Shown: in pieces, positions 19,341-27,870 of the stretch
Layout of the letters: the number at the start of each line of letters is the position of its first letter
Position numbering within the stretch: position 1 is the stretch's first letter
Assembly: GCA_007693535.1 (NCBI GenBank)
Contig: REDK01000118.1
Span: 1 to 64,000, forward strand
Direction of reading: 5' to 3'
Length of the DNA: 64,000 bases
From: Chromatiaceae bacterium
GTDB taxonomy: Bacteria > Pseudomonadota > Gammaproteobacteria > Chromatiales > Chromatiaceae
Notes under the pieces: generated by a model
The model's input: only the letters and a program-made list of their open reading frames with translations
What the model was told of the DNA's origin: nothing
The model's database searches: none
Translations under genes and position numbers: made by a program

Positions 19341-21689
19341 ATGTCTCCGTTTGCCGAAGCCCTCGGCCCCAGTGCCTGGACCAGTTGCATCGCCGATACC
19401 ACCCGGCAGGCGGCCGACACCCTGGATCGCGAGCGCGGCGCAGGCGTCGAGTACGCGCGCGCCCTCGCCGAGATCATCCACTGCCATGCGCAGGCGGCCC
19501 TGACCAGTCATGCGGCGAATCTGCGCCAAGATCAAGCCGCCTGGGGCGAGGCTGCGGTGGGGCTGCTGACGGCAGCGGCCGGGCCGTGCTGGATCGACTA
19601 TCTGCTCGACAGCGGCCAGCGCGCGATGCTCTTCGCCGATGTGCTGCGCCGCCGTGGCAATGCCTTCGTCGAGCACGAGGAGGGCCACACGCGGACCATC
19701 CTGAACTGGGACCATCGCCTGGTGCTCGATGGCCGCGAGTTGCCGCGACCAGTCAACTATTCCCTGGTGCGGATCGTGCCGCCGGCTGGGGTCGCGGTGC
19801 GCGAGGATGGGCGCCCCTATGTGATCATCGATCCCCGTGCCGGGCATGGGTCTGGCATCGGCGGCTTCAAACACGAGAGCGAGGTCGGCGCCGCGATCCA
19901 TCAGGGGCATCCTACCTATTTCCTCACCTTTACCCGCCTGCCCGTGCCTGGCCAGACCCTGGCCGACGTCGCCGCGGCCGAGGCCGAGTTCGTGCGCAGG
20001 GTGCGCCGGCTGCATCCGGACGCCCCCAAGCCCGTGGTCATCGGCAATTGCCAGGGCGGTTGGGCGGCGATGCTGCTCGCCGCGACCAACCCCGACATCA
20101 CCGGACCGGTGGTGGCCAACGGCGCGCCGCTTTCCTACTGGGCCGGGCAGCGCGGGCAGCCTGGCCTGCGCTACCTGAGCGGGCTGGTCGGCGGGGCGAC
20201 CACGGTGCGGCTGTTGTCGGACCTGGGCAACGGCCGCTTCGATGGCGCCCATCTGGTCTTCAACTTCGAGCGGCTCAGTCCGACCCTGACCTGGTGGACC
20301 AAATACGCCGACCTCTGGGCGAACATCGACAGCGAGGCCGAGCGATTCTTGGAGTTCGAGCGCTGGTGGAGCAGCTTCTTCTACATGACCCCGGCGGAGA
20401 TCGAGTGGATCGTCGAGAATCTGTTCGTCGGCAATCGCCTCGGGCGCGGCAGTGCCCGATTGGACGCGGGCAAGCACATCGATCTGCGCACGATCAACGC
20501 CCCGATCGTGCTCTTCGCCTCCCATGGCGATAACATTACACCGCCGCTGCAGGCGCTGGGCTGGATCGCCGATCATTACCGCGATGTGGAAGAGATCCGG
20601 GCCCGCGGCCAACGAATCGTCTATACCCTACACGAGCATGTTGGACATCTGGGCATCTTCGTCTCCTCCTCGGTGGCGAATAAGGAGCACGAACAGATCG
20701 TCTCGACCTTGAAGGCGATTGAGGCCTTGGCGCCCGGCCTCTACGAGATGCAGATCACCGAACAGGCCGGGGGCGGAATCGACAAGGTCTTCAAGGTCGC
20801 CTTCGCCCCGCGCAGCATCACCGAGATGATGGCTGAATGCGGCAGCGACGATGCGGACCTGCCCTTTGGCGCGGTGGCCCGGTGCTCAGAGCTGGCAGCC
20901 GAGGTCTACGACCTGACCTTGCGCCCGCTGGTGCGCGGGATGACCAGTCAGGCCAGTGCCGACGCCTTGGCGCACCTCGGCCCGATGCGGCTGCCGCGCT
21001 GGCTGCAGAGCGACCGCAATCCGCTGATGCAACCGGTAGCGGGTCTCGCCGAGCAGGTGCGCGCAGCACGCCGGCCGGCCAGCGACGACAACCCCTGGCG
21101 ATTGCTGGAGCGCTGTAGTGTGACCGCCGTCACCCAATGGTGGAACGGTGTCCGCGACCTGCAGAACGCGGGGATGGAATGGACCTTTCATCAGGTCTGG
21201 GCGGCACCAGCGGTCCAGGCCATCGGGCATACTCACACGCGGCGCATCAGTGACGCACGGTCAGAGGACCTGCGCACCCTGAGCGCGGTGCAGGATGCGC
21301 TCGATCGCATGACCCAGGGCGGCTTCGCGGCTGGCGTGGTGCGCATGCTGATCCTGCTCGCCCAATCGCGCAAGGAGGTGCGCCGTTCGCGGCTGGAGCG
21401 CGCCAACCGGATGCTGATGACCAGCGAGCCCTTTGCCAGCATGGCGCCCAAGCGGCGCACCCGCCTGATCCATCGCGAGAGCCTGATCGTTGGCCTGGAG
21501 CCCGACGCGGCCTTAGAGACCCTGCCCGAGTTGTTAACCACGGCCAGGGAGCGACGCCGCGCCCTGGACCTGTGCGAGGAGATCGCCGGACCGCGCGCGG
21601 AGATGAGCGAGGCGACCATCGCGCTGCTGGAGCGGCTGGCAACACTGCTGGGGGTGGCCGCACCCCCGGGGACGCAACGCAGCGCATAG
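19341..21689 (+). CDS. DUF3141-family alpha/beta hydrolase, PHA-synthase-like
   Basis: A 782-aa protein that I assign to DUF3141. Residues 130-445 form an alpha/beta-hydrolase core. The nucleophile elbow is GNCQGGW with Cys237, rather than the usual Ser. Asp397 follows in FASHGDNITPP and His436 in HEHVGHLGIF. A Cys-Asp-His triad with a G-x-C-x-G elbow is the hallmark of polyhydroxyalkanoate synthases. The C-terminal 300 or so residues are helical and unassigned. The ATG at 19341 has AGGT at good spacing, though the frame is open from 19140. No phaC, phaE or phasin gene is nearby. Its function is unknown. Confidence 0.8.
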   Translation: MSPFAEALGPSAWTSCIADTTRQAADTLDRERGAGVEYARALAEIIHCHAQAALTSHAANLRQDQAAWGEAAVGLLTAAAGPCWIDYLLDSGQRAMLFADVLRRRGNAFVEHEEGHTRTILNWDHRLVLDGRELPRPVNYSLVRIVPPAGVAVREDGRPYVIIDPRAGHGSGIGGFKHESEVGAAIHQGHPTYFLTFTRLPVPGQTLADVAAAEAEFVRRVRRLHPDAPKPVVIGNCQGGWAAMLLAATNPDITGPVVANGAPLSYWAGQRGQPGLRYLSGLVGGATTVRLLSDLGNGRFDGAHLVFNFERLSPTLTWWTKYADLWANIDSEAERFLEFERWWSSFFYMTPAEIEWIVENLFVGNRLGRGSARLDAGKHIDLRTINAPIVLFASHGDNITPPLQALGWIADHYRDVEEIRARGQRIVYTLHEHVGHLGIFVSSSVANKEHEQIVSTLKAIEALAPGLYEMQITEQAGGGIDKVFKVAFAPRSITEMMAECGSDDADLPFGAVARCSELAAEVYDLTLRPLVRGMTSQASADALAHLGPMRLPRWLQSDRNPLMQPVAGLAEQVRAARRPASDDNPWRLLERCSVTAVTQWWNGVRDLQNAGMEWTFHQVWAAPAVQAIGHTHTRRISDARSEDLRTLSAVQDALDRMTQGGFAAGVVRMLILLAQSRKEVRRSRLERANRMLMTSEPFASMAPKRRTRLIHRESLIVGLEPDAALETLPELLTTARERRRALDLCEEIAGPRAEMSEATIALLERLATLLGVAAPPGTQRSA

Positions 21690-21897
21690 CCGGTGGCGCG
21701 GGTGCATCCGGTTGCGCCGGTGGTGATGGTCAATGGCGGCCGGTCAGATGGCCGCGGGGCGGATGGGCCGACCCTGGTCGGCCGACGACCTGGACGCGGC
21801 ATAATCGCGGTCGCTGGCGGTCGCGCGATGGCCATGCAACCGCAGCGGCTCGCGATCGCTTATCCCCAACCCCAGGCTTGGCAAGGAGTCCCGGCCC

Positions 21898-22560
21898 ATG
21901 CCCGATATCCACCGCAGCTTCGTCGTGATCGGCCTGGGCACCTTCGGCGCCACCGTGGCGATGGAGCTGGCGCGCCTCGGCAACTATGTCCTCGGCATCG
22001 ATCTGGCCGAGGCGCCGGTGGCCAGGCTGGCAGACAAGGTAGCGCATGCGGTGATCGCCGACGGCCGCGACGAGGCGGCCCTGCGCGAGGCCGGGGCCGG
22101 CAAGGTGGATGTGGGACTGGTCGCCATCGGCGAGGACCTGGAGTCCAATATCGTCTGCACCATGAACCTGAAGCTGGTCGGCGTGAAGACGGTCTGGTCC
22201 AAGGCCAAGAGCCATACCCATTTCCGTATCCTGACGAAGGTCGGTGCTACCCGCGTGGTCCAGGCCGAACAGCAGATGGGCCAGCACGTCGCCCAGGTCC
22301 TGCACAATCCGGCGATGTTGGACTATGTGAGCCTTGGCAATGGTTATCATGTGGTCAATATCGCGGTCCCGGAGAAGCTCGCCGACAAGACCCTGGGATC
22401 GCTACGGCTGCTGGACTGGTACGACCTGCGCTGCCTGGGGCTGATGCGCGGCCCCGAATTCATCGATCCCGGGGCCCCCGAGACCCGGCTCAAGGCCGGC
22501 GACCTGCTGCTGTTGTTGGGGCGCCGCGCCAACCTGCGCAGCTTCGGCGACAGCCTCTGA
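21898..22560 (+). CDS. ktrA: potassium uptake regulatory subunit, KtrA/TrkA family
   Basis: Cytoplasmic gating subunit of a Ktr-type potassium or sodium-dependent potassium channel. The 220-aa protein has an N-terminal RCK/TrkA-N Rossmann fold (FVVIGLGTFGATVAMELA, residues 8-25) that binds nucleotide. A TrkA-C domain follows from about residue 140 (NIAVPEKLADKTLGSL, then LKAGDLLLLLGRRANL). AAGGAG lies nine bases before the ATG. The membrane subunit begins eight bases downstream, so the two are almost certainly cotranscribed. Confidence 0.93.
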   Translation: MPDIHRSFVVIGLGTFGATVAMELARLGNYVLGIDLAEAPVARLADKVAHAVIADGRDEAALREAGAGKVDVGLVAIGEDLESNIVCTMNLKLVGVKTVWSKAKSHTHFRILTKVGATRVVQAEQQMGQHVAQVLHNPAMLDYVSLGNGYHVVNIAVPEKLADKTLGSLRLLDWYDLRCLGLMRGPEFIDPGAPETRLKAGDLLLLLGRRANLRSFGDSL

Positions 22561-22567
22561 GGACGCT

Positions 22568-23908
22568 GTGGTGGCCGGGCTCGCTCCGCGCCGCCGCCGG
22601 GTTGCCCTGCCGCCGCCGGCTGTATTGGCCTTACTCTATGCGGGGTTGATCCTGATCGGGGCCGGCTTGCTGATGCTGCCGGCAGCCCAGGCGCGCGAGT
22701 ATGGCTGGAGCGAGGCCCTGTTCACCGCCACCTCGGCGGTGACCGTCACCGGCCTGGCAGTCCTGGATACCGGTGCCGATCTCAGCCGCCTCGGGCAGGC
22801 AGTGATCGTACTGCTGATGCAGCTCGGTGGACTCGGCCTGATGACCTTCGCGGTGCTGGTGCTAAGCGCCCTGGGGCTGCCGGTGGGGCTGTCCCAGCAG
22901 GGCTTTCTGAAGGAGGATCTGAACCAGACCTCCATCGCCGGCCTGCTGCGGCTGGTGCATCTGATCGTTCGCGTCGTGCTGCTCTGCGAACTGATCGGCA
23001 TGGCCGCCCTGGCCCTGGTGTTCGTCCCCGACCACGGCTGGCGCGAGGGGCTCTGGAGTGCCGCCTTCCATGCGGTGTCCGCCTTCAACAACGCCGGGTT
23101 CTCGCTCTATCCCGACAGCCTGAGCCGCTGGGTCGCCGATCCGCTGGTCAATCTGGTCGTACCGCTGCTGTTCATCATCGGCGGGATCGGCTTCTCGGTG
23201 CTGGCCGACCTGGCCCGCCAGCGGCGCTGGCGCGGCCTGTCGCTGCATAGCAAGCTGACGCTCGCCGGCACCGGCGGGCTGATCCTGCTGTCGGTGGGGC
23301 TGTTCGGGCTGCTGGAATGGCATAACCCGGCCACTCTCGGCCAGCTCGATGGACCGGGGGAGCGGCTGCTGGCGGCCTGGTTCCAGGCCCTGACCACCCG
23401 AACCGCCGGCTTCAATACGTTGGATATGGGCGCGGTGGAGGACGCCACCGCGCTGATGATGATGACCCTGATGTTGATCGGCGGCGGCAGCACCTCGACA
23501 GCGGGCGGGATCAAGGTCACCAGCTTCCTGGTTCTGCTGATCGCCACCGTCGCCTTCTTCCGCCGCGCCAAAGCGGTGCATGCATTCGGTCGCAGCCTGG
23601 GGCTGGAGGACCTGCTACGGGTCATGGCCCTGGTGACCCTGGCCCTGTTGCTGAACCTGCTCGGCCTGTTCGCGATGGCCCTGACCCAGTCGGCAGACTT
23701 CCTCGATCTAGCCTTCGAGGTGACCTCCGCGTTTGGTACCGTCGGGCTGTCGCGCGGGATCACCGGGCAACTCGACAGCGGCGGTCGCGTCCTGCTGTGT
23801 CTGCTGATGTTCCTCGGCCGGGTCGGGCCGCTGACCCTGGGGTTCTTCTTGGCCACGCGGACGTTGCCGCGGGTCGGCTATCCACCGGGGCGGATCTTTA
23901 TCGGCTAA
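22568..23908 (+). CDS. ktrB: potassium transporter membrane subunit, KtrB/TrkH family
   Basis: Pore-forming subunit partnered with the KtrA upstream. The 446-aa protein has a GTG start (22568 or 22571) and about ten hydrophobic spans. The four pseudo-repeated pore loops are visible: SAVTVTGLAVLDT, FHAVSAFNNAGFSLY, LTTRTAGFNTLDM and VTSAFGTVGLSRG, each with the selectivity-filter glycine. It is convergent with the small gene ending at 23929. Confidence 0.94.
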   Translation: MVAGLAPRRRRVALPPPAVLALLYAGLILIGAGLLMLPAAQAREYGWSEALFTATSAVTVTGLAVLDTGADLSRLGQAVIVLLMQLGGLGLMTFAVLVLSALGLPVGLSQQGFLKEDLNQTSIAGLLRLVHLIVRVVLLCELIGMAALALVFVPDHGWREGLWSAAFHAVSAFNNAGFSLYPDSLSRWVADPLVNLVVPLLFIIGGIGFSVLADLARQRRWRGLSLHSKLTLAGTGGLILLSVGLFGLLEWHNPATLGQLDGPGERLLAAWFQALTTRTAGFNTLDMGAVEDATALMMMTLMLIGGGSTSTAGGIKVTSFLVLLIATVAFFRRAKAVHAFGRSLGLEDLLRVMALVTLALLLNLLGLFAMALTQSADFLDLAFEVTSAFGTVGLSRGITGQLDSGGRVLLCLLMFLGRVGPLTLGFFLATRTLPRVGYPPGRIFIG

Positions 23909-23928
23909 GCCGCGGCGCTCGCGAAGGC

Positions 23929-24207
23929 TCAGGCGCGCCCAATCTGATGCTGCGCCTGGGTCAGGATCTCGTCGTGCAAGTGCAGGGCGCAGGCGCGCAG
24001 GCGATCGATGGCCGGGTCGGCCCCGATCAGGGCGGCAGCGCGATCCAGGTCATGCACCATCGCATCCAGAAAGGCGGCGTCATCTGCCGCTAGCGGCTCG
24101 CCGGCCAGGACTTGGGCGCGGATGTTGAGCGCGCAAGGCAGACGCTCGGATTCAAAGCCGCGCAGCAGCAGCGTCGTGATCGCCTGAGGGGAAAATTCAG
24201 TATGCAT
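23929..24207 (-). CDS. small hypothetical protein
   Basis: A 92-aa soluble, mostly helical protein starting MHTEFSPQAITTLLLRGFESERLPC. It is rich in Ala, Leu and Asp and ends HQIGRA. No domain is recognised. It stands alone on the minus strand, convergent with ktrB. The composition resembles a real cytosolic protein rather than an antisense shadow, because nothing credible is encoded opposite it. Confidence 0.55.
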   Translation of the reverse strand: MHTEFSPQAITTLLLRGFESERLPCALNIRAQVLAGEPLAADDAAFLDAMVHDLDRAAALIGADPAIDRLRACALHLHDEILTQAQHQIGRA

Positions 24208-24805
24208 GATTCGCTTCCAGTGAGTGTGGCCGGTTGGGACGGCCGGGATGATGGGGCCTGGGGCGAGGGCGGGGCAGATGCCGCGCCGCCGCCGGCCACG
24301 GCGTCCCGGGTCGGTGGTTTCGCTGGCCTCTGACTGCTGGTGATCTGGCCCCGCTGAAGCGGGGGCGCGCCCGTTGCGGGCACAGCTTGCGACCCGGGGT
24401 GATGGACGCGACTGCCGGCATGGTCTCGCGGCAGGCCGCCCGCGGGTTTCTGTGATTTGTGTGTAATAGTAGCAGGAGGTGGCTGTCGCGCCGTTGCTGT
24501 TGAATGACACCGGGGTAACCGCTGCCTTGCGGTCGGTGGCTCGGTCGTGCCCTGAGGTGCCCGGATGCTCCCGATGGACGCCCTGCCCGGCCCTGACCGG
24601 GATCCCGCTAAAATTGGTTAAGTGTTTGATTCGACGCTAGCGTCCTGGCCGGCCCTAGCATGCAAACGGGACTGGCAGCGGACCCAGCACGGAGCAGGTG
24701 CGGCGCCGACGCCGCGGCGCCGGCCCCAGGCCAGGTCCGGCAGGTGCTGATTGCACGGCGACGAACGGCCCTCTGTCGCGACGAGCCGTCCATTGTTGCT
24801 GGGTC
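24208..24805. other. 598-base gap without recognised gene
   Basis: Between the small gene and the oxidoreductase pseudogene I see no credible gene or RNA. A short AT-richer patch near 24450-24475 on the upstream side of the 92-aa gene could contain its promoter. The segment 24690-24740 is a run of GC-rich palindromic sequence. Confidence 0.3.
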
Positions 24806-26256
24806 TCAACCGCCCTGATCGGCCGCGGTTAGGGCCTGTCGGGGCGGAAACCAGACCCGGCGGCGGCGCTGCTGTCCCGCCTGGCCTTGATGCGCCAGTT
24901 CGCGCTGCAACTCGATCAGCGCATCTTGCAGGGCCTCCTCGATGACCGGGTGATAGAAAGGCATGGTCAACGCCCGCTCGACAGTGAGCCCGGTTTCAAT
25001 GCCCCAGGCCAACAGGTGAGCCAGGTGCTCGCAGCGCGGGCCAACCATTGCGGCGCCGAGCAGACGTCCGCTGGCACGATCCGCATAGACCCGCAGCAGG
25101 CCCCGATTTTGGCCCATGATCAGGGCGCGGCCGACGGGACCAAAGCGCTGTCCGACGACCGCGGTGCGGCGCGGGTCCAGCGTGTGCCATTGCTGCCCGA
25201 CGGTGGCGTGTTGGGTTCGCTGAAGATGATCGCCATCGGGGTGCGCTGCAGACAGCGCCGCTGGCGGCGATGGGTGGCGTTGTAGCCGGCGATGCGCCCC
25301 TGTTCGGCGGCCCGTTGCAGGGTGGCGATGCCGCCGCTGGCATCGCCGGCGATGTAGATGGGCAGTCGTCCTACGCGCAGGGTGGCGGGATCATACTCGG
25401 GGACGCCGTTTGCCTGCAGGGGCACGCCGATCTGATCGAGACCGAGGCGGCCAACGCTCGGCTGGCGGCCCACTGCCAGGAACAGCTTCTCGACCTGCAC
25501 CTCTCGCTCTCCGGCACGCACCCGGAAACCATCCTCCACCCGCTCGATGTGCGGTTCATCCCCGAGCCAGAGAGGGAACTCCCGGCCCAGGGTCTCGACC
25601 GTGACACGGCTGACCTCTGGATCGTTCAGCCGCGCGACGCGGCTGCCATGGTCGATCCCGGTCACCTTGACCCCCAGTCGGTGCAGAGCCTGGCCGATCT
25701 CGATGCCGATCGGGCCGAGCCCGACCACCGCCACCGAGTCGGGCAGGGCCGGCTGCTCGAAGAGGTCGTCCACTGTCAGGATGCCGTCGCCAAAGGCCTG
25801 CAGCCAATCGGGCGGCACCACCGAGCGGGCCCCGGTAGCAATGATGATGGCACCAGCATGGATCTCGTGGTCGCCGACCCGCAGCCGGTTGGGGGCGGTG
25901 AAACTAGCGTAGCCGTCGATCAGATGGGTCGGGTCCATCTCGTCGGTGGTATTGGCCAGTACCAGATCGACGAAGGTATCGCGCAGGTCGCGCACATGCT
26001 CCAGCGCCCCCAGTGGATTGAGATGCAGCGCCTCGCCGCCGCTGATGCCATAACGGGCCAGCCGCTCGCGGGACTGATAGCTATCGGCGAGATGGATGGC
26101 GACCTTGGAGGGCATACAGCCGATGCGAGCACAGGTGGTGCCCAGCGGGCCGCCATTGATCAGGACCCAATCGTCGGTGACCTGGCGGATCTCCTTCAGC
26201 GCGTTGAGGCCGGCGTGACCGGCGCCGACCACGGCCACGTCTACGGATGTCTTCAT
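24806..26256 (-). pseudogene. dihydrolipoamide dehydrogenase-like flavoprotein, frameshifted
   Basis: Class I pyridine-nucleotide disulfide oxidoreductase, broken by one frameshift. The first part (start ATG 26256 with GAGGG seven bases upstream) has the FAD motif VAVVGAGHAGLNAL and the redox disulfide TCARIGCMPSK (Cys42, Cys47). It then has the NAD motif VVGLGPIGIEIGQAL and the second FAD motif [10 protein letters not shown]. Near 25205-25210 one base appears lost: the frame turns to nonsense and stops at 25120. The shifted frame reads [24 protein letters not shown] and [16 protein letters not shown], the expected dimerisation domain with its HP pair. Restoring one base gives a full-length protein of about 480 aa. 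A sequencing error cannot be excluded. Confidence 0.85.
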
Positions 26257-26507
26257 CGGAACGCCCTCTAGCTGTGCAATCAACGGGCGCCGATCTGAGG
26301 TCCGGTGCCGTTACGCGATCATGCGTGCCCGGCGAATATAGACCATCAGGCAATCGAGCGACAGCGACAACCGGCAGCAATCTCAGTGTGGGATTTCTCC
26401 GCTGATTGCCGTCGGTGCCGACTGGCGAGACAAGCAGAAAAAGGTTCAGCACCAGCAGCCCCGTCTCATCCCGTGGGAACGCCTGAAAGGCGCGACGCAG
26501 TCAGCGC

Positions 26508-26636
26508 TCAGCCAGGCGGCTGGGGCTGGTCATCCTGGGGATCGCCTAGACACTGCTCCGATTCGTACCACATGACGTTGATGATGCCGAGGGCGACCGC
26601 CAGCAACACGCCAAGGATCCAAGCGAAATACCACAT
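26508..26636 (-). CDS. cydX: cytochrome bd oxidase small subunit CydX
   Basis: A 42-aa single-span accessory subunit required for stable, active cytochrome bd. The sequence begins MWYFAWILGVLLAVALGI, nearly identical to the E. coli CydX N-terminus, and ends with a polar Asp/Gln/Pro tail. It lies 90 bases downstream of cydB on the same strand, the standard operon position. Confidence 0.93.
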   Translation of the reverse strand: MWYFAWILGVLLAVALGIINVMWYESEQCLGDPQDDQPQPPG

Positions 26637-26726
26637 ATTCTGAAGATGCTCCGAAGAAGGCGGCTGAGCGCGGCCGCGGCGAACCACTGTTGTGCCGGCC
26701 GATAGTGCTGGCCGATGGCACCAGTC

Positions 26727-27869
26727 TCAATAGGCCAGGGTATCCTGGGCCTCGATCTCCTCGACGGTGACGCGCCGCCACATCTTGGCGTAGGTCCAGG
26801 TGGTATAGCCAAGGATCAGCGGCAGGAACAGCACCGCGGCCCAGAACATCACGGTCAGGGTGAGCTGGCTGGAGGTCGCGTCCCAGACGATCAGGCTGCT
26901 ATTGGGATCGCTGCTGGAGGGCATAATGAACGGAAACATCGCGGCACCGGCGGTCATGATGATACCGGTGATGCCGAGCGCGCTCATGAGCAGCGCAAGC
27001 CCGCACCGCTCCTGCTCCGACAGCCGGATGGCGCGATACAGCCCGAAGAAGCCCAGCACCGGGAACAGCAGGCTGTAGGGATGGCGCCAGTAATTGTGTA
27101 GCCAGGCCCAGCTGGAGATTACCACCTCCTTGTTCAGCGGGTTGGGGACGGCATCGGCCGGTGGCATGCTAACCACCTCGAAGCCGCGGATGCCGACGAT
27201 CAGCCAGACCCCGGCTAAAGCAAAGGCAGCCATGGTGAACAGCCCCAGCCGCCGCACCAGCGCCCGCGCCCGCCCGGCCATGGGTTCGCCGGTGCGCAAT
27301 TGCAGCCAGATCGCCCCGTGCAGGGTGAGCATCCCCAGGCTGATCAGCCCAGCCAGCAGCGCAAAGGGGTTGAGCAGGCCAAAAAAATTGCCGGTATACC
27401 ATGACCGCAGCATGGTATCGAGGTGGAACGGGACACCCTGCAGCAGATTGCCGAAGGCGATGCCGAACACCAGCGCCGGCACCGCCCCGCCGATGAACAG
27501 CCCCCAGTCCCAGGCGCTGCGCCAGCGCTGGCTCTTGATCTTGCTGCGGTAATCGAAGCCGACCGGCCGGAAGAACAGGGCGAACAGAGCCAGCAGCATC
27601 GCGAAATAGAAGCCGCTGAAGGCGGTGGCATAGACCAGTGGCCAGGCGGCGAAGATGGCCCCGCCAGCGGTGATCAGCCAGACCTGATTGCCGTCCCAAT
27701 GCGGTCCGACAGTATTGATGATAGCACGCCGTTCGCTGTCGGTCCGACCGAGGAACGGCAACAGGGTGCCCACGCCCATGTCCATGCCGTCGGTGACGGC
27801 AAAGCCAATGAACAGCACGCCGACCAGCAGCCACCAGATCAGCTTCAGGGTGTCGTAGTCGAGCATCAT
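26727..27869 (-). CDS. cydB: cytochrome bd ubiquinol oxidase subunit II
   Basis: Membrane subunit II of the quinol-oxidising, oxygen-reducing bd oxidase. It is 380 aa with eight or nine spans. Conserved parts include MLDYDTLKLIWWLLVGVL, FAVTDGMDMGVG and TVGPHWDGNQVWLITAGG. AAGGAG lies six bases before ATG 27869 (a second ATG is at 27866). Its start follows the cydA stop by one base, so the two are translationally coupled. Confidence 0.97.
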   Translation of the reverse strand: MMLDYDTLKLIWWLLVGVLFIGFAVTDGMDMGVGTLLPFLGRTDSERRAIINTVGPHWDGNQVWLITAGGAIFAAWPLVYATAFSGFYFAMLLALFALFFRPVGFDYRSKIKSQRWRSAWDWGLFIGGAVPALVFGIAFGNLLQGVPFHLDTMLRSWYTGNFFGLLNPFALLAGLISLGMLTLHGAIWLQLRTGEPMAGRARALVRRLGLFTMAAFALAGVWLIVGIRGFEVVSMPPADAVPNPLNKEVVISSWAWLHNYWRHPYSLLFPVLGFFGLYRAIRLSEQERCGLALLMSALGITGIIMTAGAAMFPFIMPSSSDPNSSLIVWDATSSQLTLTVMFWAAVLFLPLILGYTTWTYAKMWRRVTVEEIEAQDTLAY

Positions 27870-27870
27870 C

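Noticed and set aside
19089-20612. 507-codon open frame opposite the DUF3141 gene
   Set aside because: Composition typical of antisense reading; the plus-strand protein has a coherent catalytic triad.
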